A stretch of DNA of 64,000 bases, from contig CAVNZM010000001.1 of the NCBI GenBank assembly GCA_963693365.1, forward strand, positions 14,260,001-14,324,000, read 5' to 3'. Shown in pieces: positions 10,903 to 42,930 of the stretch; position 1 is the stretch's first letter; every line of letters starts with the position of its first letter. The notes under the pieces were generated by a model. The model worked only from the letters and a program-made list of their open reading frames with translations, was not told where the DNA came from and did no database searches. This DNA is from Amoebidium appalachense (taxonomy: Eukaryota; Ichthyosporea). A program made the translations under genes and the position numbers.

Positions 10903-12696
10903 TTACGGTGGGTATGGGTGGATGATGGGGTGTGGTGGTGGTGGTGGTGGGGGGTTGCTGCCTAACATTATGTGTTGGTGTACGTATGTTGTGGCGATGT
11001 TTTTGTGGACTAAAAGGTGGGTTTTACAGGGCACACCGGGTCTGTGGGTGTTCCGGCATTCAGAACAGGCCGGCCGGGTGTGTGTGGGGGGTGTATTTGT
11101 TGGTTTTTTGGGTTTTTGGAGAGCCATACTTTTCTTTCTACGGGTGGTGGGTATATGGTGGTGTTTTTGCATTTTAGGGTGGGTGGGGGGGAGTGTTGTG
11201 TTCCGTGGGTGCCAAATTTTTGCAAAGAAAAAGGATTGCAACTCTACTGTGATTTTTCCTAAGATGGCCCGGGTGGTGGTCTTGGTGGTGCCGGTGGCTG
11301 CAAGTAGTGGGCCCGCCGATCGTGGGCAGAATCCCCGTTCGACCCACTTGGTGTCTTCGGGGTCAGGTGGGTCACCGTTGCCTCCTATCCAGTTTATCCA
11401 TGCACATTGGTCTACCACCGTGGCTGCCGTATGGTGGTGCTGTGCCGTGGGGGTGTTTGGATGACGAGTGTGCAGGACGTTGTGGATGCAGGCTGTGATG
11501 GCGGTGGTCAGGGTGGGGACTTCCCCGGCATGGGCCGGGCAGGCCCAGAGGTGGGTGGTGGTCTCAGGGTGCTGGCTGCACCGGGGGCATGTGGGCTGTG
11601 TAACGACGGTGGGGTGATCTCGGTGTAGCCGTGCCATGGTAGGCAGGGTGCCCATGGCCAGGGACAGGCTACGAGTGTTTCCTCTGACTGCCCCGATGGT
11701 TGCCTGTGTGGGCCCCTTGTTGAGCTTGAGGGGGTTCCGTTCGGCTGGGAGCAGTCTGGGGTCGGCTAGTATGGACATAGCCTTGGTCTTGCCGGCCATG
11801 TCGGTGAGGAAGTCCTTGTTCAACCAGTTCAGTGTACCGGGAATGTTGCCGGGGATACGGTGGCCTTGTAGTCGTAGGAAGTATTTCCCCCCCCCCGGGG
11901 CCGGAGGTAGGGGGGGGGGGAGGGGGAGGACTCTTCCTGCATTGGCTGCCTTGTCTGCCTCGTTATTCCGTTGACCGTACCGTTTGGTGTTGGATTGGTG
12001 CCCCTTCACCCACGATACCTGTACAGAGCCTGGTTGCCGGAGAGAGAGTTGGTCTCGTACGTGAGCCCATTCCACTATGTGGGGGAACTTTAGCTTGCGT
12101 CGAGGGGGTGTGGTGGGGTCTATATTTGCCGTCCATCGGTCGACTACTCCGAGGTTATCGAGCTTGATGTGGATGGGGGTGGTGGTGGGGGTGAGCAGGA
12201 GGGCTAGTAGTACCCCTGTGAGTTCGGCTTGGGTGGATGATAGGGCCGTATGGAGCCTGGTCTTGGCCGTCACTGGAGGTGCTTTCCGGTCCGGGGTATC
12301 CAGTGCCGCCCCGGCTCCGGCCTGGGCTATCCTCCTGCCCGGGTGGATGAGGCTGCCGTCCGTATAAACGGTGATCGGTTGGTCTGGGGGGATCAGGGTG
12401 ATTTGCTGCTGCCACTCGTCATAGGTGGCCTGGGGCACCAAGTCGGTGTAGGTGAGCCTACGGGGAGTGGGTGGGCTCGGCAGGTCAGCCGGGTGGGCCG
12501 TGCACTTGTGTCCTGGTGGTGACCCTACCGGTGGTGGCTGCTGGGGGGGGGGTGGGCCGGGGAGGTCCCCCGGTAAGGGTGTGGCTTCCTCGTTGGCTTG
12601 CAGGTGGAGCATCTGGGGGTGATGCCTGTTGGTGGGGGGGAAGATGCCGCCGGAAATGGTGTATCTTCCTCCACTGCTCGGCCGGATCGGAGCCAT
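10903..12696 (-). pseudogene. LINE ORF2 fragment with RNase H domain and CCHC motif
   Basis: An open frame of 597 codons. RNase H acidic residues are visible in order: YTDGS, TQAEL, KLDN and EADKAA, with VKGHQ before the last. After this comes RLLPAERNPLKL, then CPRCSQHPETTTHLWACP, matching the C-x2-C-x8-H-x4-C knuckle at LINE C-termini. The C-terminal part ends in a Pro-rich stretch. It is intact over this span but disconnected from the RT by frameshifts, so it is part of a dead copy. The first Met is not a true start. Confidence 0.85.
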
Positions 12697-13079
12697 CCTT
12701 CAGTGCGATGACTTGGTAGATGTCGATACTGTCGGTGTTGATGAAGTCCTTGTGGTACTTCGGGACTACCATGTGGGTGGTGATTCGGGTCTTGAAGGCC
12801 ACGTAGGGGTCTGCCCGTATCACCTCCACAGCACGGGTCCACCTCACACACTGCTTGTTGTGGGTGTGATTATCGGCTGGGGGCTCAGGGGGCTCGTATT
12901 TGCTGTTGGTGCTGTCGGTGTTAGAGTCCTCTGAGTCGTCGGAGTCGTCGCTGGGCCCCGTCGACTCCGATTCTGGCTCCGTGTCTAACCCTTCCCCCTC
13001 TCCGTCTGCGTACCCGGGGTTGGGGGAGAGGGTGGCCGGGGTGTAGGCTAGGTTCCATGGGGAGTGGCCGTATTTGCAG

Positions 13080-14420
13080 TCACCAGGGCAAAAGCGGGAA
13101 ATGGGCTGTTCCATGTGGGTCGTTCCACGTGGGTCGGTGCCATCTCAGCCCCTCCTCCTCTGTGTTGTCCCGTAGATGGGCTATTTTGACCCAAGCCTCC
13201 CCGTTGTGGGTGGTGTGGGCCACCACCTGGCTGAGTTCGTATTGCCCGTTCTTGACTATTTCCACCACGAATGCACCGACGGGGTGGTTTGGCACGAGGT
13301 CAATGGTGTGGTGGGTGTGTGGTCTGGGTGCTGGCCGTAGTTTGTCTGCGATGGGGATGGCCCCCTTGATGATGGACCTGTACCACTGTGTAGCTCCCGG
13401 GTGTAGTAGGTCTGGGGGGTGGGGCAGTTCGGGGAACGCCCGGAACACCCCCGGCCGTACCATGGTGTCCTCCACCGTGTAGAGTTGACGGGGGTGTGTG
13501 TGGGGGCCGATGTGGGCCGCAAAGGTGTGGTCCGGGAAAACGGTGTTGATAGGGGTGCTGGTTGTTGTTGCTGCTTCCCCTCCTTCTCCTTGGGGGGAGG
13601 GGGGGGGGGGGGTGGGGGTGCTTGTGTTTTTTGGGGGAGGGGTTTCCCCAAGACTCAGGTGCCGCTCGTGAAGGATCCCCGTGATATGGGCCCAATAGTT
13701 GTGGAGCTGCTTTCCCCCTAGCCTGTAAAGTTTGGCTGGGGGTGCTTGCAGGGGTGGGTAGGGTAGGCCTGTCGCGTGTTGCTGCTGCCAGGCTCGGTAC
13801 CGGACCACGTCCCCTGCTGGTCCTGGTGTTTCCAGCAGGGCACACAGCTCCGTAACCATGGTGCTGGCTGCTGATTCGACGATGCTGGCCAGTCCCCCTA
13901 GAGTGGGATGGTGTAGCAGCCCGGACGGGGTGCTCCGGTGGAAACCACACTTCCGACGGAGTAGGTCTCTCCACTTGCTGTCGATTGCCTGCATGGTGGT
14001 GTTGCTGATGACTGACCCTTTGAGGAGGAAGAGGATGGCCGGGGCCACCACACTGTTGGCTACGTAGATCACTTGGCTGGGTGCCAGCATTTTACGGGCT
14101 AGTATGGTGGTGGCCCGTAATGTCAGCTGCATGGCCTTCCCATCGTTGGGCCGGGTGTGTCGTTGGAGGGTGATGTTGACCCCTAGCACTCTGATGTTTG
14201 CATCGGGGAGCTCGATCTGAATGGGTAGGGGTGGTGCTCCCGGGGATTGCGGTACTGCATGGGGGCCACTGTTGCCCGTGTTGGGGTACCACGGGCGAGG
14301 ACTGAAAACTTGTCTGGGTGTGGTTCCAAGTCATGGTAATAAAAAAAGGGGGCAGATAAATCGAGAGTTTGCTGGATGCTCTCCTTGTTGGGGCCAAACC
14401 ATGTTGTGTCGTCGGCGAAA
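13080..14420 (-). pseudogene. LINE reverse-transcriptase C-terminal remnant, frameshifted
   Basis: Frame 14421 to about 14262 carries AFADDTTWFGPNKESIQQ, the RT catalytic box and following helix. The frame then switches, through the C run near 14262, to one reading IQIELPDANIRVLGVNITLQ and on through the thumb region (VIYVANSVVAPAILFLLKG, then WRDLLRRKCGFH). The FADD and LGV spacing is typical of LINE RTs. A second frame change near 13100 leads into a linker rich in acidic residues. Confidence 0.8.
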
Positions 14421-14497
14421 GCTACAGACGTCACACACGGGGGTGTTTGTGCCGGTGTGTGGTGCTGTGTCTGTGGGGGTAGGTGGAAAGTGTACCC

Positions 14498-14512
14498 TGC
14501 GCATGTATGCAG
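14498..14512. repeat. Right target-site duplication of LINE copy 1
   Basis: TGCGCATGTATGCAG, identical to 10585-10599, marking the 5' (truncated) end of the minus-strand element. Confidence 0.9.
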
Positions 14513-15616
14513 GAAAAACACGTTGAAAAAGTGCGTGTGTGCGCGTGTGCGTGTGTGTGTGTTTGTCTCACGGTGTGTGTACACAGAGATTAGTGTACAT
14601 GTGTCAGTTGCAGACACTGAAATGGTGCCCACACAACCACAATAAACACACACACACACCACACACACACACACACGCACACACACACGCACACACACAC
14701 ACACACACTTGCACCAACGACTGCCCGATCCCAGTTGATATACATACGATGTATACCTGCTAATCATTGCAGGACCAACCAGTGTCCCTGCAAAGAGAAC
14801 AAAGATCATACAAAACAAAACCAAATTACCGCTTATGTACAGCTAGAGTCCACTGTATTTATGAAAGTATATCGGAGCTACTAACGTCAAGCATCCTACA
14901 GACCCAAAAGGAAAAAGAAGAGGAGGCCAATACGATGTATTGTTATAAGAAAGCTGGTAGAAATAGGCAAACAGCACTACAAATAAACAACAAATCAAAT
15001 AAAAAGAAAGCACACACTCACACAAGGGGCAGTGCTACCTCTCGATTTCCCAAATTACAGACAAAGTAAAAAACCAACAACAAACGGAACTACAATCTCC
15101 GGGAGTAGAGACCCAGGGCCTCAAAGAATGAACGAAACCGTGTGTACAATTTTCCCTACGATTGCAAGTGGCACACCCATTTAGTTGTGTATATGTGCAT
15201 ATCCGACGCTTGCTTGCAACCAATTCTGTCATGTCTTTGATCTGCTTTCAGTGCATCCATCAACACAAACGGCTTCTCAAGTCAGAAACAAGACCCCCCC
15301 CCCCCCCCCCCCCCCCAACAAAAAAAAAAAAAAAAGAAAAAAAAAAAAAGCAACCTCTACACGCACCCGGGCATAGGAAGACAGCGTACACCCGGACACA
15401 TACACACTAACGCGGCAAGCATACACATGCACACACAAAATCACTTATTCTGTGCGCACCCAGAGCCGCAGGTTCATGGGCACATCTGGAAGTGCTTGTT
15501 AAGTGGCATGGGGTGGGAATCACGCCATCAAACCGGCACCCTTACACGTCCCCAATATACGATCAACCAGTCACGTGTGTCCGTGATCACGTGACACCCA
15601 CTTCCATATTAGGCAA
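14513..15616. other. Spacer downstream of the Miro gene
   Basis: TG/CA microsatellites at 14536-14572 and 14646-14707, unique AT-richer sequence, and a C-then-A tract at 15294-15350. This is the 3' side of the Miro gene. No exon or clear polyadenylation signal was recognised. Confidence 0.5.
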
Positions 15617-34072
<18,456 letters not shown>

Positions 34073-36885
34073 GCTTGAAACCTGGCTCTAAGTGTCCCCC
34101 AGCTGTTTAAACGAAGCAGTTGGATGTGGGTGCAAGATCCTCGGTGACAAGGGTGAATGATCAAGTATGAAGTGAAAGCGTTGGTGTACCACTTTTGATC
34201 GAAGGTTAAGAGTGCCCTTGGTGTGTAAACTCGCAAGTGGAAGTTAGCGTTCACGTAACACTTGCTCGTTGGCAAAATCGCCTACGTCTTACCAGAAATA
34301 ACACCTCAAACACAAAAGCTCTATATTACACTTAACGTGTAAACATAAAAGCAGTGGAATATCGTGGAGTGTACTGAGTCACCAATAAAAAAAATAAAAA
34401 AACGGTGCTCCGTTTTTCGCGAAAGCACAGCCACACTTACGGTACAAGCAGTGCAAGTGCTTGGTCTTGCTTTTTTTTTTGGACCTCGGGTCAAGCCGCT
34501 GCAGATCGAATCCTTGGACATCCGAATCCGAATCGAGTCGGCCTTACGAAAGACGCGCCCACCGACCCGGAGGCCCTGTCCCGAGGTTCGAATCGATACG
34601 GAAATCTGGCCTGGCCCGGCCCTGAGCTGTCTAGATCTGGGTTGGCCCAGCGCTGCCTGGCAGGGTCAGCTTGCCCCGGAGTGACAGCCTTGAAAACTTA
34701 CAGCCAAGTTCTTCAATTTCTTGAATCAACAGATGCACTCGACGAGCAGCTGTTTCACGCGTGTTCGCCATGGGATGCCCCGACAACTTTCCCCACCTAC
34801 CCTGGCACACTCGTGACTAGTACAGGAGCTCAATAGTCCTTTATACACAGTCCTCTGAATTCGTGCCCCAGGCCCTGTTGTAGGTCATGGCCCCTCAGCC
34901 TTAAGATGGTGTGCGTAATATATGCTATTTTCCTTATAGTTACAGTGTGCAACCTTTTCAATTTGGTCTTCCCGCACGTGCACGTCTGATCCTTCCGCAA
35001 CAATGCAGCCAATTGCAACGGCCTGTTACATGCATGGCATGGGATCTGTCGTACAAACTAGCACAAAAGCCAAGAGCGAGAGATTGAACACGGAGCAAAC
35101 TAAGGAGTCCACATGTATAAACAAGCTGGGGCCTGGTTAAAGCAGGAAATTACATAGTGAACAACGCGTAGAAAAGCGACCCTCATACGTGAACATGCAT
35201 ATGCATGACGTCGACCCGGCGGGGGAACCAGATTTGCTCACTTCAAAAGTACGATGACACCCGTATACCTTTCCACCCTAATGTTTGCAATAGTGGGGTG
35301 TCCTCGGCCAGCGTTCATTGTAACCACTGTGTGTACAGACGTTCGGAAAGTGCACCAGCATTTTACAAGGTGCACCAAATACATCATCTTGGTATGGCTC
35401 CAACTGTGACAGGGGGCCACATGCGAACCGAACATCATGCTGTGCACGCATATCACGGTTCACCCTGAACCTGAGAGGAATTTTTAGGGCCTTGGCCTGC
35501 AATGTCTTCTATAAATTCCGGCAGCTGTAATATAAGAAATCATCTCTGATGGAAGCACGTGTTCGGAAGCTGACTCCGCCCTTCAAAAATACCGTGCAAC
35601 CGCCTACCTCTGTGGCCGCTGTGAAAAGACACCTTCGCATAGCTTTTGAGCACCTTCGTGTGATTGGCTAAGAGTCGACAGCAGAGTTGGATGCGATTGG
35701 CATGCCGAAATTGCTGTTGCCGTGTTTTGGAGAGGGCCCTTTGATAGCTGTTGTCACGTCATGTAGATTTCTTCGGCTTTACCAGTTAAAAGAATAGACA
35801 AATTTAAAATTCCAATAGTGAAAGGCAAATGTAGATACTAGCTAAATGTGATACACCTTCTTTTTGGGCTTTATTTTCAACACCTACATTCCCATAACAT
35901 ATCTTGCCTATGCTGAGTTCTTTGGCTATCTTTGCTTTAGATTTGGCCATACGGCAAACATGCAAAATGATTTTTATACCGTATTATTGGAGCAAGATCA
36001 TTCCCGACTGGGCGAGATTAGCTTTATATGGTGTGTGACACAAACATGGCGTGTTCCTATTTTCCTATTTATAGCCGTCGTTCCTCGTAAGTATAACAGG
36101 TAATGAGTGATTGCTGCCTTTGCGCAAAACCGATTGATCGTCATGAAGCGAAATCCTCTACCTTGTTAATATTTTGTACGACAAGGTGTTTCTGAGGATG
36201 CTCCATGAGCGAGGGATTCCTAATATTAGACAGACTTGACTGATTCTGGCTGGCCATCACGGTGTGAGCTACGTTTCAGTTTTTCCCTATCGATATCAGA
36301 CAGAGGTTCTAATATAGTGGTTGAACACCCCGAGGGGTTGTTAGTTTATAAAGGGAACTGTCACGAAGGTTAGTCTCTTTCTTTTCCTAAAATTTTTTTG
36401 ACGGATGTGCTAGAGTGATGGTGAACGGATGTACGTACGCGTCTCCTTGCTTCCCTCCCGCCTTGGCTTCTAGGCACACACACAGGCTGTTGTACTCTTC
36501 ACGCCTTTCTCTTCTTTTCACATGTCCTTTTTAGTGGCTTGTCAGGAGATCCCAGTTGTCGCAGTGGGATGCTTGGTGAAGCTGTCGTAGATAGTGTGAG
36601 GAGGATTCTGCAAGTTGAAGTCTTTGGCCGTGTCGAAATGATGCCCAACCCTTTCATAGGTCACTCGGCAAGCCCGGTTTCCGGTTTGGCTTTCCAGATT
36701 TGCGTTTTGTCTGCATTATGGCTTCAAGATTTTACTCATTTGCAAACATTCCATCTTTCAAGGGAATTTAGCTTGATTTGTGTGTGTGCTACAATCGTTT
36801 TGGACTCTGTTTCGTGCTTGGGTTTTTTAAGCGAACAACGCCGGGACGCTCTGCCAACACGCTGACCCACAGGTGTGTTTTGCAG
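34073..36885. other. Spacer between the divergent Miro and FAM193-like genes
   Basis: Unusually free of microsatellites compared with the rest, and mostly unique sequence of ordinary composition. It must hold the Miro promoter and, with the following 600 bp, the upstream part of the FAM193-like gene. Open frames at 35205-35468 and 36539-36865 show no recognisable domain; the second could contain an exon. Confidence 0.5.
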
Positions 36886-36938
36886 ACTTTCAAGGAAAGC
36901 ACGAAGAGGGCGTGCTGATGACAGCTTTAAACATGGAG
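36886..36938 (+). other. Possible upstream exon of the FAM193-like gene
   Basis: Bounded by TTTTGCAG and a GTAGGT donor. In one frame it reads LSRKARRGRADDSFKHG and ends in phase 1. It would join in phase to the next exon if that exon starts at 37489 (acceptor CTACCACAG), not at 37469. Evidence is splice signals only. Confidence 0.3.
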
Positions 36939-37468
36939 GTAGGTTCATCGAGATTTTTTTTTTTTTTGCCCTTGCTACTTGTTCCTTACTGGGCTGTTTG
37001 CTGTTGTGATGTTTGTAGTGGTTATTGTAGCTAAAGCGTCAAGCAGCCTCGGAGCAAGTGTGGTTGCTTTGATTTTGATTTTCTGAAGGAGCATGTTCTC
37101 ATGGGCAGCTGAGTGTCTGTGCACCTGTCAAGCACCTGACATGAAGGGTTTGGGGGCAGCAACGAGCAAAGAGAAAAAGGGACGCGTCAGGTCCTGGGGA
37201 CGAACTGCAGTCTGAGTATACAACAGACTTTTGCAGGTACGATAGTGTGATGAATACATAATATACTGAGAGTGGCCATGATCCTTCAAACTTATATCGT
37301 CGTGTAAGTGCTTGTTCTTGCGCAAGAGGGGTCAGAAGCATGTGGTTGACGTCTTTGCGCTGTTTGGCAACAAGGGCTGTAATCTGATGTCTGGGTGTAT
37401 GGTTTTGGACGTATGCTGTGTGAATTTCAGATTTGCTTTTTGTTGCTCACACGTGCTTCTATACATAG

Positions 37469-38590
37469 GACGCCCTCTACGACTACCACAGCCTCTGCGA
37501 ACGTGTCCGGGGCCTGCACCGGTGTGGATGTCACAGTCCCAAAGCCTGGTGCTACGGTATGTACCTTGGTGTTGAGTTCTGACTCGTGAATTTTTGTCTG
37601 CTCTGCTACTTGTGTAGGTGATGTTGCTTGTAGCATTTTTGTTGTGGGGTGTTGTATATTAAGGGTGTGTGGACCTTTCTCTTGTGACTGTATGTGGCTG
37701 GTACGTGTTCATTTAGGGAGTGGGTGTGTGCCTGTTGCTGTGGATGGTTGGGTGATGTGAGTGCGGAAGGTTGGCTGAGTATGTTTATTTGTGCTTTATT
37801 TATGTATTTATTATATATCAGGGGGGTTCTTTTTGTTTTAGGGGGGGAAGGGGAGGGGGAAGGCAGTTTGGTCGTGGAGGTTCATGCATCGGTGTGTGTG
37901 TGTGCGTGCGTGCGTGTGTGTGTGTGCATGCGCACTTGCTTGTGCACACCAGCAAGTTATGCGGTGTGTATGCCTATGGGCATGCCTGTGTGTGTGTTTG
38001 TCTTACCTACAAACATAAACATGTGGTGGTGTGCCAAAGCGTCGGTCTGTTGAGTTTTCCTTGGTGTTTGTATCTGTGCTAGTAAAGATGTAACATGGGT
38101 TGGTGATTGAGCATGCCCCTAGTATAGAGTATCAAGGGAAGTGCTTTCGGCATGGGTCCTTGTGCGCATGTTTGCAGGTTGGCAATGGTGTGGTGTACGC
38201 ACCGTCCGAGTGGGGCCACACATACATACAAACATGATGCATGTTTCGGGGTTGTATCTGCTTGCAATGTGGGTGTACTTGGGTTTGCTTGGTATATGCC
38301 CGTGTATAGGAGGAATGCAGCATATTCACTCACGACATAGCAGACATCAGCGGCAAGGGACTGTGTCTCTTATCATGCATTTCACGTGCCTGTTGCCTAT
38401 TGACGTGTGTGTGTGTGTATTTGGGGGGGGGGGGGGGGGAGGTCTCAAACACGTGTCGCTGCACATTCACACATACGGAGACGGGGGGTGTTCACTATGC
38501 ACACACTTGACTGCACATGCACACAGAGAGAAACACGTTCACATGCACATGCACATGCACACACGCGCGGGCACCTACACACACGCATAT

Positions 38591-38651
<61 letters not shown>

Positions 38652-39242
38652 GACATGCATAAACGCATACACTCACACACATGTACATGCACACGCATGC
38701 CCTGAAGGCCACGTAGGTGTCAGAGGGGGGTTGGGGCTGTCGCTGTGTCCTTTTTTTTTTTCAAAGTGTTGTTGCAAGTTGTCGTTGCAAAAAGGAAAGC
38801 AGTGGTGCATGGCGCCATTCAAAATATAAGGCAAGGCCTCACACTGGTGGCTGTCATGTAAGCACAGTCATTTTGTTGGTGTCCATGTGCATGCTGCAAC
38901 ATATATTAGAAGAACAGATACAAAGTAAAGGTTGTCAAATACATGCTAAGTAAAAAGGTTACCGATGGTGAGCGCATTCATGGCATTTGTTTGGTGCACA
39001 CAGTGCATTCCAAGCCAAATGTTTTCAGTGACTGTGCGCCTGTACGTGCAAGTGTTGCCTCCTTTTACCGTCTTTCTGCCCAAACACCCAATTTACCCGG
39101 TGTCTCGGAGCCTCTCCCCCCCCCCCCCCCCCCCTAAAACACCGCTGCATTGCAGGCTACTGATGTGTGCAAGCACATGTGTGTATGCCTGTTTGTATGT
39201 TCCGTTTTTCTGTGTGTGTTTTGGTGCATGTATGTGCATGTA

Positions 39243-39286
<44 letters not shown>

Positions 39287-42200
39287 CTGTATGCATTCTC
39301 TTTTTTGTGTGTGGGTCGGTGCGTGCACGGGTGTGTGTTGTGTGCATGCTCGGCAACTTGCATTCCTTGCTGTATTTTCCTCTTTGCATGCACGTGTGCA
39401 TTGGTGTGTGTATGTGTATGTATTGGTGTGTGTGTGTGTGTGTGTGTTTGTGTGGGTGTGGGCGTGTGCGTGGGTGTGTATGCGTGCCGTGCCCGTGTGT
39501 TGGCGTCCATGTGTGTACGTCCGTGTGTGAGCGTCTGTGTGCTTGTTTGCATCATCATTTTTGCCGAGTGCCTGCACGTCCACAAGCTTGTATTGTGTGC
39601 ATGCTTGGCAACGTGCATTGTTTCCTTAAAAATTGCTTGCAAAATGTTTATTTGTGCTGGTTGACCTTGTGTTCCTTGTTCTTAACCTTGTCTACATCCG
39701 ACCGCTTTCATTACACCCTTGGGATGTCTTTGCACACTGCTTACTTTTTGTTCTTGTGCAGGTGTCCAGTCCTGCCCCATCTCACGGCCCAAACAACGGG
39801 TGGGGCCAGTTGCCTTCCGGCCAAACACAAACGGAGACACCTGCAGTACTTACAGCTACCGAGGGCGGAAATGCCACGGGCGCACACAGCAACATGTGCA
39901 CTCGGTGCAGGCAACCAATCACTCCCAACGGTTTTATGCCCACGCACACAAGCAATGCAAGCAGTACCGTTGGCGACGGCGGTGCACGTGGTAGTGGCGC
40001 CGAGGACAAGGGGGAGAATGCGAGTGAGACTACTCCGGTTGCGCGATCGCCAGCGGATAGGCCAAGGTTGCTCTGTTTGAAGTGCACAGTGGATTTGAGG
40101 ACCAGTAATGCACGTGCAAGCCCGTCGCCTGGAAGCGGGGGAGGCGTGGGTGTGGGCATGCGTGCAGGCGGGCTGGGAGACAGACAGGTGAACCCGTTCA
40201 ATTTTGAGCCCCCGCCATTCACAACCCCACCCCGCACAACTGGGAAAAACAGCAGCGCGAGCACTCCTGGTGGGAGCGTTTTTCCTACGCCGGTCCAGCT
40301 TCCAGTGTTCCAACCGCAGTCTCCACCCCGTGCGGACGTTTTTGCACCCCCAGTTGTTTTTGGTGCAGGTTCATTCCCCACCGGTACAGGGGTGTCGAGT
40401 ACTGCGAGCACGCCTGCGCGTGCAGGGATATTCTCCCCAGCCCCGTCACCCGTCCACATGTTTCATTCGGCGGCAAACACGCCCGCGCGTGCGCCGTGTG
40501 CATGTGACAAGTGCATGTCGGGTACGGGTACACCCGGCCAAAATGCCCCACCTGTGCACCCGCACCCGCAGACGTTTTCGTCGCCGAGCAGCCTGGGCGG
40601 AGCTATGCGAGGCATCAGTTTCGCCCCTACGCCTCCCCCTACCACGCCGGTCCCCGGGCGGCCGGTGATTGGATTGGGTGTGTGGGAGACGCCTCGTCAG
40701 CAGGAGTGTTGGCAAACGGTCAAGACGTACATTGCAAACATGCACCAGAGGCCGGAATCGCTTCTGAACGAGAACGGGCAAGCGGGGGCGGAAGACGGGA
40801 AAAACGGCGGCGGTGTCGGTGCGGCGTCGGGCGATGGGAGGGTGGATATTCCGCAGGAGAAGGCCTTGCACGCTTTGCAGGAGTTGCAGGGTGCCGACCC
40901 TGAACGGCTCACGGCGTATATGCTGGGTGAGATCCGCGGGTTGATGGAGGGGGAGAGGGTGCGCCTTTCTGGTTTGATCCTTTTGAGCCCACCTGCAAAC
41001 ACTGGTTCGTCGCAAACAACCGCAAATGCAAACACCCCTGCCACGACGGAGGCACAGGCGGGTACACCGATGACGTCAACACCCAAGAACGGTTTTAACG
41101 GGTTTAGTGGGTTTAACCCCACCCCGGGTCCTACGTCCGTGCCGACGTCGTGGGCGCCCAGTTTCCGCTCTCTGGCCAAGTTTTTCGGCAGCCTGCTGAA
41201 TTTCTTCACACTGGCAAAGGCCGCCGCGACACACTCGGCGTTGGCGGCGCCCCTGGACAAGCTCTTCCTCGAAAGGTTTAGCCTTACGTGGGCGGACATG
41301 ACGCAGTGCGTGTTTTACGAGTTTGTCTTTATGGACCAGCTAGTCCAGCGCAACCTCCCGCTTTTTGTCCAGCAGCTGCACGAGAGCTCTGCAAAGGTTA
41401 AGGAGAAAGAGAATAAGGAGCGGAGGGTCGCGGAGGCCGCGGCGTCGGCGGCGGCGGCAGGTGGTGGGGCCGGAAAGGACGGGAAGGATGGGAAAGAAGG
41501 GAGGGATGGGAAGGATAAGGAGCTCGAGTCGATGATCGTGTCTACCACACTCAACAGGGTGCTGGCTGAGCATATGCGGTTTGAGAGGGAGATGGGGGAT
41601 GCGTTTACAACGTGGACAAAGGTGTGTTTTTCGGAAATTCCCCCCTTCCCCCCTGGTTTGCACTCTGCAGCATGTTTTCCATTAGGAATGTGTACCTCAT
41701 GCTCGATATCTATAACACACTCTATCCCCCCCCCCCCCCCCCCCCCTTCCCGGGGTGACTTGATCCCCCCTTGAGGGTGGGTTCTGCTTGTGTTGCATAC
41801 TACAAGTTACTGACGGTGCATACTTCCATGTTTGCTTTTGCATGTTTCCTTCATCGTGTCCCTCATCGTGTAGTTGTACTGCATACCGTGGTCTGCATTT
41901 TAACCCCCCCCCCCCCCCCCCCCTCCCCCCTCCCCCTCCCCCCCCCCAACAAACAACCAAACAAACGGAAAAAAGAAAAAAGAAAAGAGAAAGAAAGAGA
42001 GAAAACAAATGAAACTGCGACCTGCTGAGAATGGGTTCTTTTGTATGCGTTTTCGTGGGATTTTCTTGGCTGTGTGTGGATGTGGTGGTGGGGTGGGGGG
42101 GGGGGGGGGGGGGGGGGGAGGGGGGAAGGGGGATGGCAACATCTGCTTTGGGTGGTCCGGCGTGAATGTGTGCTTCGTGCTTTCTAACACGTCCCCCCCC

Positions 42201-42396
42201 CCCCCCCCCTCCCCCTCCCTCCCTCCCTCCCCCCTCCTTCCCCGGGGGCCCACTTGATGGGCCCTGCTGAAGTCTGACCTGCCTGCACTGTTGCGTGCTG
42301 GTGTCTCTGGGCTAGGTTATGGTTTTGTCGTGTTTGTAGTCTGCTCTGCTGTTTTTTCCTCCACCTGCTCATGCAACCTCCCTCTTCTCCCCCCCC

Positions 42397-42431
<35 letters not shown>

Positions 42432-42770
42432 CATGATGCATACTCTGTGTGTGCTTTGTAAATGCGCACTTTGTGCTACTACTGACATTTTCTAAGCCCC
42501 CTCTCCTCCCCCTTGGGTCTCCAATATACACGTTCACACTCATGCGCACGTACGTGGATGTCCTTTTTCTTCGTGCGCTCATGCAAGTGTCCACACTTAC
42601 TGGTCCACCTGCACCACCAGCATGCGCACACACGTACACGCCTACTCCGGGTAACCTTAATCTGTACCCCGTCAGCTCGTGTGGGCACGTGTAGACTGAG
42701 TGCTATTTGTCCTTGACGGATGCTACGTCCTTTTATGGGTGCATGTGCTGGCGTGCATGCATGCGCGCAC

Positions 42771-42801
<31 letters not shown>

Positions 42802-42880
42802 GCCTCGCGTATCCACTCGGATGAACACACACATTATGGCACATGGACAGACACACACAACTGAGGCACACACAACTGAG

Positions 42881-42930
<50 letters not shown>

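Larger units (their letters stand above)
10600..14497 (-). mobile_element. 5'-truncated LINE (RT remnant, RNase H, CCHC), copy 1
   Basis: A non-LTR retrotransposon on the minus strand. Its 5' end is cut inside the reverse transcriptase, just upstream of the FADDTTW catalytic box near 14400. It continues through the RT thumb region, a divergent linker, an RNase H domain and a C-terminal zinc-knuckle-like motif, then a 3' UTR of about 290 bp and an A-rich tail (10600-10616). Perfect 15-bp target-site duplications flank it. Open frames change near 14260 (a C run) and again near 13100, so this copy cannot make one continuous product. The RT plus RNase H layout suits I/R1/Tad-like clades; I cannot place the clade further. 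The full-length element, including any ORF1 and endonuclease, is not here. Confidence 0.92.

Noticed and set aside
34480-34600. B-box-like GGTTCGAATC near 34575, suggesting a tRNA or tRNA-derived SINE
   Set aside because: No matching A box or cloverleaf stems could be formed around it.
35205-35468. 87-codon plus-strand frame in the Miro/FAM193-like spacer
   Set aside because: No domain, no clear splice sites, and an equally long frame exists on the opposite strand.
38141-39664. Several Cys/Val- and Thr/His-rich frames of 60-170 codons
   Set aside because: They follow TG/CA repeats in the intron between 37556 and 39762; the exon frame only begins after the CTTGTGCAG acceptor.
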